A DNA stretch of 64,000 bases from Panicum virgatum. Lineage: Eukaryota; Streptophyta; Magnoliopsida; Poales; Poaceae. A program made the translations under genes and the position numbers. The stretch spans positions 15,652,433 through 15,716,432 of the forward strand of contig NC_053148.1 of NCBI RefSeq assembly GCF_016808335.1, given 5' to 3'. Of the stretch, positions 10,554-21,494 are shown in pieces (within the stretch, counting starts at the first letter, position 1; each line of letters starts with the position of its first letter). The notes beneath the pieces were generated by a model. The model did no database searches and was not told the DNA's origin. It saw only the letters and a program-made list of their open reading frames with translations.

Positions 10554-13500
10554 AAGAGTGCAATGCAAAAATGAATGGCATATAATACAATGTGATAGCA
10601 TTTTCTGGGTCACATAAATAACATCAAATTAAAATCATATTGTTTAATGTGTTGTAATAAAATAAGTGGGACGCAATCCAAATAACAATTCCAAAGTGAG
10701 TATAACACAATACTACGTTTTCTTTCCTCTACCAAGATCATGAACATGAGGTAAGCATGATCTCAAGACACACTATTTGTTCACAATGCATCAACTTTGA
10801 ATAGATACTCATAAAAATATACACAAAGGCTAAACGTTCGATCAGCAGAAGCAGTGCTGCTTTACATTTTTTTGTAAGAAACTACTTGCCCCAAAATTCT
10901 AAGAGTTCAATAGTAGCTACAAAGCATCTCTATTTGTGATGAGAGCATCCCAACCGTGCATGCTACTTCAAGTGTCAAACATTCACCATCCAACATCAAT
11001 GATACAAATCAAGGGACACTTACAAGAAGTTGCAATAAGAAACTACAAGAGCAAGTGAATTCATTCCTAACCCATTATGCTTTTATGACTTCTAAGAGTG
11101 TTATACTACCTAAATGTTCTATGTTAGTTGTACTTAGGTGTACACGTGAAGAAATGAAGCAGAATCGGAACACCTGATGGGACCACTAGATCGGACCACC
11201 AAGCCATAACTCTTGATCCCTGAAAGATATGAAGACCCATGAGTAGTCATTGAAAATATTGTCAAGTCTACTTTCCATTGACAATCGCTTCAAGTACTTT
11301 GGAGCATCCACTAAAGAAATCTGAGTAGTTTAGTGAAGACTGGCCAAAAAGTTAAGGATCTTCTTGCAGATCAAGCTTAGTCCAAATTCCCATGCAAAAC
11401 TGTAGCATATCCTACAAACTTGAAAGGTGCAAGCTACACATGGTTGGAAATATAATTAAGTCTACTATCCGACACAACAAACCTCATGCCATTTGGACTT
11501 CCCAATAAGGAGTAATGACCGACTTAGTGGTGAGTGCACAAAAGCCCAACAGTCACGCGAGGCTCTTCGGGATTTCAGTTTGTGATGACTTTTGAGTTAG
11601 TGAAACTCCTAAAACTCTAAAGTCTTTTCACACCCATTAGGAGGGGTTGTTCCTATTATAAATATAACCTATGTTATACTAGAAAATAACTTCTGATCAT
11701 TTGATGAATTAAGGAACCTATATGGTTTCGCAGCAGCTGCTGAGTGCCTTGCACACCCTTGTTCTTCATGGACTTGTAAAGAGATCTCTCTGGGGTCCCC
11801 TGGTTCTTGCTCTACGATTACCGATTTTTCTTTAAGAGCTATGGTTTCCAGTTTGGCTGCGCCATTTTGTGTCGATTAGTCGTGGATTGTGGTTCTGCGA
11901 TTGTTTAGAGATCGTGTCAAAGTCCTCAAGGTTTCGGTGCCTCTCTCCCTATTGCTTGGTCGCATCCAACCTTGGTCAGGTATAAAGCTAGTTCTTTTCT
12001 GTTCTCAGCAAGTTATTCTTTACTCGTGAACCTACTGTCATGAAGATCAGGTTATCCTTCGATTCATATTAGCACCTATCAATTTGGGTTGTTTCCAATA
12101 GCTACATCTAGTATTTCAAGCCATTAAGATGGCAAAACCAAGCACATGATATACAGGGTTGTTTCCAATAATTTAGGGCCCTCGGGCGGAATGCAAAATA
12201 AGATCCTAAATTTTGAATGACAGTATATTCCTAATCTAACAAATTAACAAAGACATGCTTCCACATATATAATTATATAACTTTAATATGTGTCGTTGGA
12301 TATGATGTTTAGAATACATAAATATTAAAGTAGTGCTTAAAATGTTAAACATAGTGTAAATCTGAGTTGTCATCATTTTATTTTGAAAAGGAGCAATCGA
12401 CAAGATCGTCAAAGTCATCACCCAGCAGGACGTGTAGGCAGTGTCGTGTGGATACTAGGTGAATATTCTCTAGTGTCCCTATATATTGGGTTGGGCTATA
12501 TGTATGCGCCTTTACCTCTATGGGTGCCCAGGGACAAAGCCCAGGCAGACCCTCGTCGATGGGCTGCATGACATAACTGAACATTTTCTGGTGATTGATC
12601 AACATTAGTCCACTAAACCAACATATACTAAACATCATATAGTACGTGCTTCATGATATTGGAAAGATCATGGAATTTACTTAAACTTACGTGCAAATTG
12701 TCCCTCGAGGTTTTGACCTTAAAATGAGGTAAATTGGAATGCATCTAATACTACCCTGCTGAAAATTGTCAAAGACAATTATGTCATCAAAGTGAGAACT
12801 ATATCTTCATGGATAAATGGAACTACTAATAAGGTTTAAGACCGTAATATTCTTTCCACAGTTTTTAGCCACACATAAATAGCACTAATCAGAGCTAATG
12901 TGCAACTATGCAATATAAAAAAAGCAAGGACTAATAATGAGGTTGAAGCCCTAATCCCAATCATCGATTCCCAAAAAAACAGTGCAAAAAAGTGAAAGCT
13001 TACCTCTACAACATGAATGAAGAAGATTGTCCATGAGTCGTGGCACTAACACATGTTCACATTAGCTCGCAAGTGTTTAGATGGTTCAACTCCAAGCACT
13101 TCAAATTAGGGGGGAACTTCTGCTGCTCAAATTTACAAAGAATTTGTTGATTACAGCTTGCACAAGTTCACCCTAAAGGCTTTACAAAAAAAAACTTGTT
13201 GCATTGTCCTTTTTATTATAGGGCAGCAAAAGCCTGCTTAGTAGTACCAGCTTGGGATCATTCATATAGTCAATCATCACATTGGCCAGCACGAACGCTG
13301 CTGTCCAAATTGGAAGGATGCCACAAAAGGGTTAAAAAGTTAGGCTGCATCCGCTACTCTACGCTATCACTCCAAAAGCTGCATAATCTTACTGTAGATA
13401 AATTGACGCAACAAGCATGGGCCTGGGTTTCTGTTCTCCGACACGAGCATTCAACAAATTCAGATGTGCGGCATCGTACCAACAATTAGGGATGATTCTA

Positions 13501-14479
13501 CTAACAGCATACTTGTCATGTAGAAGTAGAAGCCATGAATGCATTTGACGTTTGCTAACGATCCTATCTTGCTCCTAAACTCGCTGAGCAACATTTCAAC
13601 AGAAATGCCTAGCTCTTCCGAGGGGTGGACCCTCATAAATATAGCATCCTACTTACACTTTTATCCTCACTTCATTTTAAAGGGTTAACCCAAAGCTACG
13701 GTGGGTGGCCGATCATGGCCAGCATGACTAGATCAGCGTGCGCGGCCATGGTCGGCAGTGGGCAGCCATGCACGGCCAAGACGGGCCCGGGAGCAGTGGC
13801 GGGTCGCCAACCATAGACAAGATGTGTTCAGGAGCGGCGGCGGGCATCCAGGCACGGCCAAGCACGGCCAGGCGCAGCAGCAGGGAGCAGGGTGTTGCCA
13901 GGTGCAGTGGCCAGCGTCCTCCTTTGTTGGGCCGTTGGGTCGTCCCGTGGGCCATCGGGCGGGCACGGGCGGGGGCCGACAAAAAAGAATGTCATGTTTC
14001 TGTTGGCCCGACCCGAACCCGATACATGATCAGGCCTATTTTCAAGATAGCACATGCTTATATCACATCACAACGATCATCTAAAAGAATACCCAAGAAT
14101 ATATATTCAAGCACAAGGATATTGTAGTTGTGATATTATTGTAAAAGTAAACAATAGTAATCTATAAGATACGACTGAAATCCATTGGAATGTAACAAAG
14201 ATAGTTCAGAAAAAGGTTAGTGCTAACCTCATTTATGAGCATATCTCCTCCGATTTCACTACAACACCATATCTTTGTATTAGTTAAATTGGATATTGGA
14301 TATGCTACTTGAGTGTGTTTAATGTATTATATCTTGAGAAATATTATCCATAATGGCACATATGGTATGAATGGGAAAATCTGAGAAAAATCTTTGTTAT
14401 AGATATGCTGTGTGAAGAAGTGAATCTGAATTACTTAGGATATTAATGCGGCAAATCAACTAAAGTTTGTCCCATGTCC
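10554..14479. other. gene-poor intergenic block
   Basis: Mostly AT-rich and without a convincing gene. An LTR-like stretch is possible near 11160-12070, with a TATA-like tattataaatataac near 11653 followed by pyrimidine-rich leader sequence, but I found no paired repeat. A GC-rich island at 13690-13985 with repeated 'cacggcca' and 'gggcgggc' words resembles transposon-associated sequence and is not a credible gene. Confidence 0.35.
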
Positions 14480-14486
14480 TATAAGA
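14480..14486 (+). promoter_or_regulatory. TATA box of zinc-finger gene 2
   Basis: TATAAGA in 'gtcctataagagga' lies 80 bases before the ATG. It matches the block upstream of copy 1. Confidence 0.6.
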
Positions 14487-14559
14487 GGACGCCCCATCCC
14501 TCTCTATGCAATGAGCACAATGCGACCCTAGAGAATAATCTCCTTAAAACATTTCTTCG

Positions 14560-15216
14560 ATGGAGGGTCAAGCTTGGGGGGCTTACTATTCCCAGCCAGT
14601 TCCTCGTCGTCCTTCAGTGACAAAAATCCTATTTGATTTGAAGACAAGGGAATTGGAGAGTCCCATTTTTGTGTGCTTATATTGTGCAATGGAGTCCCCA
14701 AGTCAGCAATCCATGGCCTCCCATTGTAGACAGCATGTCCGGGCTGGCATGGCCAAGGGGACTGTTGAGCACATCAAGTACTACCCTGACCATACATATG
14801 ATTTCCTATGCAGCAACCCACAACCGAAACCTCAATCTCCTAGATCTGCACAACAAGCCATGCCACAACCACCAAACCAGATCCATCATGTGCCAACAAA
14901 CAGGTATGATAGTATCTTACCTTATAGTGGCAGTGTCGTCATGCCAGAGCTTGCTATATCTCCTTGGGTCCAGTTGAATGGGCATAACCAACAGTTAATC
15001 AACATACCAAACATGCAACCACCTATACATGTGCCTCCATTTCAGGGTTCAAATTATTCTACATCTGGAAGCATAATGACTCCCAAACATAACGAGATTG
15101 GTTACAGAACAACTTCTGTTCCAGTTCCACGAGTGATTGATCTGACGCTTCAGCTAGGCCCTACTCCTAGACCCGTTTCTGAAGACTCCATGCATGGAAT
15201 GACATTCCCTTTTTAA
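14560..15216 (+). CDS. small C2H2 zinc-finger protein with C-terminal EAR-type motif (copy 2)
   Basis: An intact single-exon gene for 218 aa, paralogous to the gene at 3927 and in the same orientation about 10 kb away. Residues about 34-57 carry C-X2-C-X12-H-X3-H beginning FVCLYC. The helix reads QSMASH in place of QALGGH. The following block, AGMAKGTVEHIKYYPDH, is nearly identical to copy 1, whereas the middle of the protein (rich in N, P and Q) is diverged and longer. Near residue 192, IDLTLQLG holds LTLQL, an LxLxL EAR-type core. The finger, the block after it and the EAR motif are kept while the linker drifts, so both copies look selected. A nuclear transcriptional repressor role is inferred from the domains; its targets are unknown. 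Confidence 0.8.
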   Translation: MEGQAWGAYYSQPVPRRPSVTKILFDLKTRELESPIFVCLYCAMESPSQQSMASHCRQHVRAGMAKGTVEHIKYYPDHTYDFLCSNPQPKPQSPRSAQQAMPQPPNQIHHVPTNRYDSILPYSGSVVMPELAISPWVQLNGHNQQLINIPNMQPPIHVPPFQGSNYSTSGSIMTPKHNEIGYRTTSVPVPRVIDLTLQLGPTPRPVSEDSMHGMTFPF

Positions 15217-16212
15217 AATCAGCGACAACTTCTAATATACAAAGATTTCCTATGATGATAATAGAAAGTCGTTAAGGTGATGTGCACTAATATATTGAAG
15301 GCTGCAACCAAGAAGCTGGCGCGTCAATCCTGCAAAGTTTGTATTTTACTTGCAGCTAGATATGCTATTTTAAATTTTCATAACAGTTTGTTCCATGAGG
15401 GTTATGTTTAGGTTTCTCGGAATTTATTGTGGTAGTAGTATATGATGTAACAGCTTTATCAATATCCTGAACATCTGATGTTATCATGTTGGATATATAC
15501 TACTTCAGGTTTTCTCTTTACTTATGAGTTATTATTAGATAAAGCAGGTGTAACATCTGGTGGTGGCTATGAATTATATTGTACTGTTCAAAGACTAATG
15601 CTCCAAAATTCAAGATTTAATTTGTGCAGTTAAAAGAATAGGAAGCATTTAGACGTGAAACAATCATGGGTCAATAGAATGAGTTTCAATGCGTGACCCA
15701 ATAGAATGAGCCACGTCTAAATGCTTTCATCAAAAGCTTAATTGAGTTAAATATTGACCAGTCACTTTTTAATATAGGCTAAATTTTACTATTTTGAATT
15801 TGTAGGTGATATGGTGGATGGAAGATGCCGCCTAATTAATCATTTGTGGTTTTTGGGAATTGGATAATTGAGGTACGCGTAGCTGCTATTTGGAGGGTTG
15901 AGTCGTTGAGATGATAAAAACAGAAACACCAATGTTTACTTTACCTACCCCACCCCACCCCATACACACACCCACACCCACCCACCCCAAAAAAAAAGAG
16001 AAATGAAAAACCCTAGCCAGGTTCCCCACCCCTTGAAGATTATCCCATAGGGTACATTTGGTTGCATGTATTGAAGATCATGCTGCACAGATGAAGAATT
16101 CATATATATCATAGACAAGAGTGTTCAGTTAACTGCATGGCCAAGCAGCCTGCATGAGCGGATACAAAATACCCTATCTAGCCCCATGGATTCACTTGAA
16201 TATAGGGTTTCC
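15217..16212. other. 3' flank of zinc-finger gene 2 and intergenic sequence
   Basis: AT-rich 3' flank. It includes a C-rich low-complexity tract at about 15945-15990 (caccccaccccac and cacaccca words). No further gene recognised. Confidence 0.4.
15643..15726. repeat. short perfect inverted repeat (hairpin), 84 bp
   Basis: aagcatttagacgtg at 15643-15657 is exactly reverse-complemented at 15712-15726. Inside, 'caatagaatgag' occurs twice as a direct repeat. It could be a tiny MITE; the flanks show no clear duplication. Confidence 0.6.
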
Positions 16213-16530
16213 CACTACGTCAAAAACAATAAAAGGAGACACCCATATTAGTGACGCGAAAACTTCACACGTCACTTGTTGAAGATTAGTGACAGCTTTT
16301 CATCACAAACGTCACCAAAAAATAACAGTATCATTTGTCTTATCTTGGTACGCACATATTGGTGACAGGTAACGTTTACGCACGTCACTAATTAGTTAGT
16401 GGTGATGGGCAACCTTAATACGCGCCACTAATGATGAAATACAATTGTGATGTGTAATTAGTAGCGCGTCACCAATGTGTTATATAGGTGACGCACAACA
16501 ATGTTCCCCGTCACCTAATGTTAACTCTTT
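16213..16530. mobile_element. left end of a CACTA element
   Basis: The sequence starts cactacgtcaaaaac and continues with many direct and inverted copies of a gtgacgcg / cgtcactaa motif, the layout of a CACTA subterminal region. A matching right end (ttttgacgtagtg type) was not found before 19500, so the far boundary is unknown or lost. Confidence 0.6.
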
Positions 16531-17215
16531 AGATCCATGGCAAGGCAGAATAGGAATTCTACGGACAACCTGAGCCTGGGCCGACAAGGCCTTTTTCACC
16601 CGGCCCAAATCAGGCCCCCGCCGCTGCCTCACTCCGCGGCTCCACCTCCCCTCCTCAAACGCCCTGCCTCCTCCTCCCTCCGCCTCCCTTGTAACCCTAA
16701 TCCCTTTCTCACGACTTCGATGCTGCGCCGCCAACGCCGCAGCCGGATCCATGGTGCCAGGGTGCTCGCCAGTCGACTTATCCGGCCTCAGCGGGATCCT
16801 GCTCGCGCCTCGCCACTCAGGATGGGATCCTGCGAGTGCGCCACAAGTTATGGTCCAAACCCGCAGCCGTGGACAAGCCGGCGAACGGCATCACGGCGCT
16901 CAAGCTCTCCGACCGCACCTGCACCGGGGTCCTTGTGTCCCACCCTCTCTCCCGAGATATCCACGTGAGCGTCCCCCTTCCCCCTTCCTCCTTCCTCTTG
17001 GGCTTTCGTGATTCGTAGCCTGAATCTAATCCCCTTTTGAGCAAACCCAAGCCACGCGGATGCCCAGCTCTTGATTTTCTATTTTCTTGTTCGTTCCATC
17101 GCATGCTAGGTTGGGATTGGGGCAGGTGAAATCGCTGATGGCTTCGATCGACCTCCGGAGATCCCTTGCTATCATAGGGTATCTGAGATTATACCGGACC
17201 ATCACACAACTCATA
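16531..17215 (+). pseudogene. exon-like captured sequence inside or next to the CACTA end
   Basis: At 16836-16964 a frame reads with ordinary protein composition (for example [18 protein letters not shown]) and ends at a good donor, ccac|gtgagc. After about 160 bases a second coding-like piece (SLMASIDLRRSLAIIGYL) follows 'ggggcag|gtgaaatcg'. This exon-intron-exon texture directly downstream of CACTA subterminal repeats suggests a host gene fragment carried by the element. I do not recognise the source gene. There is no start codon in good context and no continuous frame. Confidence 0.35.
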
Positions 17216-17648
17216 GTACATTGCTTTATAGGAATGTTCCACCCACTAACAGCAACACACTGCCACCATCAATTCCGAGCAAGGTCATGTTGATTTGATC
17301 CATCCTGCTGAAGTGACATAGGCTCATGGAATCCAAGAGAAGTGCTCGACGATCCCTCTTTGATGTGATTCCTCCTTTTAGAGCAATCTCCGAAGAAATC
17401 TGGAGAACAAAAGGGACTAGGACACCATAAGCAATCAATTTTACTACTATCTCGTGTGAGATGTTAGCTAGTGGTTGGAATCATTTTTTGGAATTTGTCA
17501 ATCGACTGCTGCATGACAAGAAGCCAAAGGAAGCAAGCCGACGTCTGGGCAGGAAAAGGATAACAACACATTGGGCCCATGGGCTAAAAGGGTGTCGCAG
17601 CTGATGGATCGAGAATTGGGCTGGCAGACTTTCATCAGAAAGTTATGG
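17216..17648. other. unassigned sequence
   Basis: Short coding-like words occur around 17325-17425, but no frame is sustained. It may continue the captured fragment. Confidence 0.3.
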
Positions 17649-18848
17649 TGTTAGATCTAGGTTTAGTGTATTTTAGAAAGTTTATTTCCTTTTAATCAAG
17701 TCATGTCGTCATCGACAAGGGTTCGTAGCCTATAAATATCAGCCTACGGACTTGTAATCAGATTCACCTCCTCTCGGTCAACAAACCCATTTATCTTTAT
17801 GCATCTACCTTTCGACTTCACGCCATTGCCTTTGGAGTAGGAGTAATGTAGCTTTTCGGTGGCTTCTTCGATGAGCAGGGCTGCATCACCTCAACCTCTA
17901 GATCATCTGTTACTAGGTGTTCTAGGCTTTAACTACCGGGCGCATCGCTGTGGTATAGATTCATCTACCAGTTATCGATTCTCATCATATCTCGTAAGGC
18001 TGCATCAACTTGATCTCTTGCTAGATGTGGTAGAATCACAAGTTATCCTAGCCTTGATTAAGCTTGCATCGGCTGTTACTTCTTTAATCTGTTGTCTTGC
18101 TATCTAATTTGCTTCAATTGGATTTTATCTCACTGGAATAGATGATAGATTATTTATTGGCCTGTTGCATCTTAATCTGGGTTACCTCTTGAGTGTTGTT
18201 GGGATCGAGTTCTATTGTGGATAGATCTAACGGCTGGCGAAGTTTAGATTAACCTCTTATCAACAATGTTTCTAGATTGCGTCTTCTAGACGCATCGCTG
18301 TTGTTTCATCCAGAAATACTATGATAATGTTAGTCGAAGCGTCATTGGCTTATAGTTCTACTCAAGGCGGATCAAGAGCCCAAAGATGCACTGTTTCCTA
18401 TCGGCTCTCTAGCCAATAGCTCGCATCGGCTATTTAGCTGATCGCCCACACCTTAACGTCCATATCATGTTGTCACGATTATGCTAAAGTATGAATAGAT
18501 CTATTTTACTTTGAGGATTTAACCTTTCATCCTTATTAATGCTGCCATCGACCCGATCCCCACTGATAGTAGGATAGATTTGATGAGCTTGTTGATTTAT
18601 TTATATTAAATGGTTGAATTGAATGCATGCCAGCTCTCTTGGTTTTCCTTATTGGCTCAATGCTATTATGATCATGTTCTATTCTAGCTAGTAATGTTTA
18701 TCACTCTGTTGTTGGATGTCGACTCTGTAGTTGATAGCCATACAATCAGCCATGCATTTAGCCACATATCAGAACGTCTGGTACAACACCGGCATATTCC
18801 ACCAAAAATTAATGATTATCCTCTCCTTGTCAATTGCAGAGTCAAATT
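17649..18848 (+). repeat. probable gypsy LTR (about 1.2 kb)
   Basis: The block opens tgttagatctaggtttag and has a TATA box in cctataaatatcag near 17730. A leader rich in 'catcggct' words follows. It ends near 18848 next to tggcacaccatcgcac, which has the look of a tRNA primer-binding site. The resemblance to grass gypsy LTRs is from memory. No second LTR or internal gene is present, so it would be a remnant. Boundaries are approximate. Confidence 0.45.
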
Positions 18849-19526
18849 GACTGGCACACCATCGCACACCACACATGTGTCGATCTGGGTTCGGTACTTT
18901 GGAGCGAAGCAAATCTCCCCGACCCTAGCGCACGTGGAGCGTATTGATCTGTCCCACAGTTTTTTTTTTCAACACTAGCAAATATTGATTTGTGGCTAGC
19001 GTGGTTGAGCAGAGAGAAAGCGATGAGGCATGAGGAAAAAGGCGGCTACATGCCAGAGTGTGACTATCTCACTAACTCATGTAGGTTAGTGCTGTAGTGG
19101 GCTGGATGGGGGCTAGATATATGGGTCAAGTTTATTTCCATTAGATATTACTATGCATTCTGATATTTCCTAACTGTGGGGTTGGTGAGGGCTGAGCCTT
19201 GCTTGGTCCTAGCCGCATGGCAGTTTGTGAAATCAGCGGATAGACATGTAATCTTGCTTTTACTCGGTTCAGATGAGATTCGAAGAAAGGCGAGCCTAGC
19301 TAGCAGAGGCGGCGCTTGATTGAGCTTGAGCAGTGGGATTGCAGTCTAGGGTTTCAAACAAAGGGTGCTCATATTATGCCTTTTTGTTCGCTGCAGGGTG
19401 GATCTCAACCATTGATTTGATTGTACGGTTGAAGCCAAGGTGGGGTACAGTTGTGTTTGTGAATCTAAGTGAATTTGAGTTTTAGCCTGAGCTAATAATA
19501 TCATCTTAGAATTTTTTTTTAGTAAT
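18849..19526. other. unassigned, possibly start of a retrotransposon leader
   Basis: No gene recognised. The sequence right after 18848 may be the truncated untranslated leader of the LTR element; the rest is featureless. Confidence 0.3.
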
Positions 19527-20392
19527 GCTAGGATACGGACGTCCGACAGGGGAGAAAAATCGGACGCCTCCTCTCCCGTTCAGCGCGCCACTCTTCCTCC
19601 TATCATGTGCTCACTCCTCTTCCTCTTGCGCCCGCTCCTCCTCCACCCATGCACCGCTCCTCCCGCTCCCCTCCGGGCGGGCGGCGCCGCACAAGGCCGG
19701 CAGTGAGCTCCATCTCCCTCCACCCGCTCCTCCTCCTCCTCCCGCAGCCATCGCGGGCTTCCCTCGACCATCCTGCTCCTCCTCCTCCTCCACAAGTTCC
19801 CCTCCCCTGCAGCGCCGGGTGCCTCATGTGCCTCCCGGGCATGGGCGCAACGGAGCTCGCGCAGCGGTGGCGGCGGCTGAGGCCGGCGAACCCTCTGCAA
19901 ACAGTGGCACGCGAGGGCGTCTGCGTGAGCTCCCTGGCAGCAAACTCCCCCAGCTCCCCCGGGCAGAGGAGTGCAGAGGTAGAAGATGAGGTGGAGCTTC
20001 AACGACGCCCATGTTGCAAGAGTATGTTTGAAGTGTTTCAGATGTTTCAAACAAATGTTGCAAATGTTTCACATGGATGTTCCAAAAGTAGATCTAGATG
20101 GTGTGATGTTGCATATGCTTTTTATGTGTTGTAAATGTTTATCTGGATCACCACATCTTCAACGCTAGATTTGAATGGTCCATGCAACATGAAACGGATG
20201 TCGTGGCGGGTTTTTTTCCTCATCAACGGATGGTTAATAATGTTTTTTCAATATTTTTTGGATGTTGCAAACAGTGATTATTCATGTTGCAGACGTATTT
20301 TTTTCTATGTTGCAAATGCAATTCTTTGATGTTGCAACAGACCAACGAAGCGTTCGATGGAAAATTTTCTCATCGGACGTCTGGGCGCTAGC
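19527..20392. mobile_element. non-autonomous DNA transposon with 'gacgtccga' termini, 866 bp
   Basis: Left end gctaggatacggacgtccga and right end (reverse complement) gctagcgcccagacgtccga form a roughly 20-bp inverted repeat. The interior has a GC-rich left half and a right half full of 'atgttgcaa' and 'tgtttcaaa' words. This composition occurs in a common group of grass Mutator-like or related elements, from memory. No transposase frame and no clear target duplication are visible. Confidence 0.55.
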
Positions 20393-21494
20393 AAGGCCAT
20401 ATTTTTTTCTTTCGGTAATGATCTGATATGAGCACTCAATACCTATAAAATAAATTGGAGACGTCAATTTTTTTGTTATATTCTTCTATCGATGTTGCAT
20501 TTGGTATTTTAGTTCTAGCATGTTCCAGCAAGTTTTTTTGACATGTTACAGTACATGATGTTCTGATGTTGCTGGGTTCGTTGCAATTGATTTGGAATGT
20601 TGAAATCAGTGATTAGCTATTTTTCAGATGTTGCAACAAGCCATGGTCGCCCAGTGCAAACGACATGTCCAGGCAGGCATGGCTAAGGGAACCTTTCAGC
20701 ACATCAAGCATTTTAAACGACCACAGCGCAAATCTCATCTCTCATATGTACTAATCTACAAGCAACTCCTTGAGGTTCATGTGAACCCGATTAAGAAGGT
20801 ACCCACTACTAAAAAAACATTTTTTAGTGGCGCTCCATTTTTTATAAGGGTGGCTCAAAAGGTAATCCACTCATACAGAAGGAGCAGCGATGCTGCAGCA
20901 TTCAACCTGCCCTCGAAAAGCATTTTTAGCGGCGGGTGACGCCATCACCCCACCATTTCCAGGGGCAGGTGACGCCATCATCTGCCACGAAAATAGAATT
21001 TCCAAGGGGCGATGACGCCATTACCTGGCCCAAAAAATGTATTTTCAGGGAGAGTTGATTGTATGACTGGCTCCTAAAAATAATTTCTACGAGTGGATGA
21101 TGGCAATGATCCATCCCTACAAATGGTCTCATGCAAGGCCGATGCCACCACATGCCCTCGAAAATAACCACAATTTCCATGTGCGGGTGACACCAACATG
21201 TGCCCTCGGAAATAGAATTTCTAGGTTCAGGTGATGCCTCTGGAAATGGTTGCAATTTCCAAGCCCCGAAAATACATTATTAAGGGCAGGCAATTGTTGA
21301 ACCGCTCCTAAAATTGATTTTTATGGATGGGTGATGGCATGACCCGTCCCTACAAATGGTCCCATGGAAATAAATTCATAACTTTTTCATATTATAGCGG
21401 ATAAAGTCAAACTTTACATTAAAATTATAGAGGTTGACAAGATCTAAATTTTGTAGCTGTTAACATTTTCATTTAAGGTCATTTAATAGTCATA

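Noticed and set aside
13625..14127. Possible gene in a GC-rich island
   Set aside because: Several overlapping frames on both strands with repeat-derived words. No start context, splice sites or domain.
19527..20134. Pro/Ser-rich frames of 150-175 codons
   Set aside because: Confined to the GC-rich half of a non-autonomous transposon, with no domain and mutually overlapping phases.
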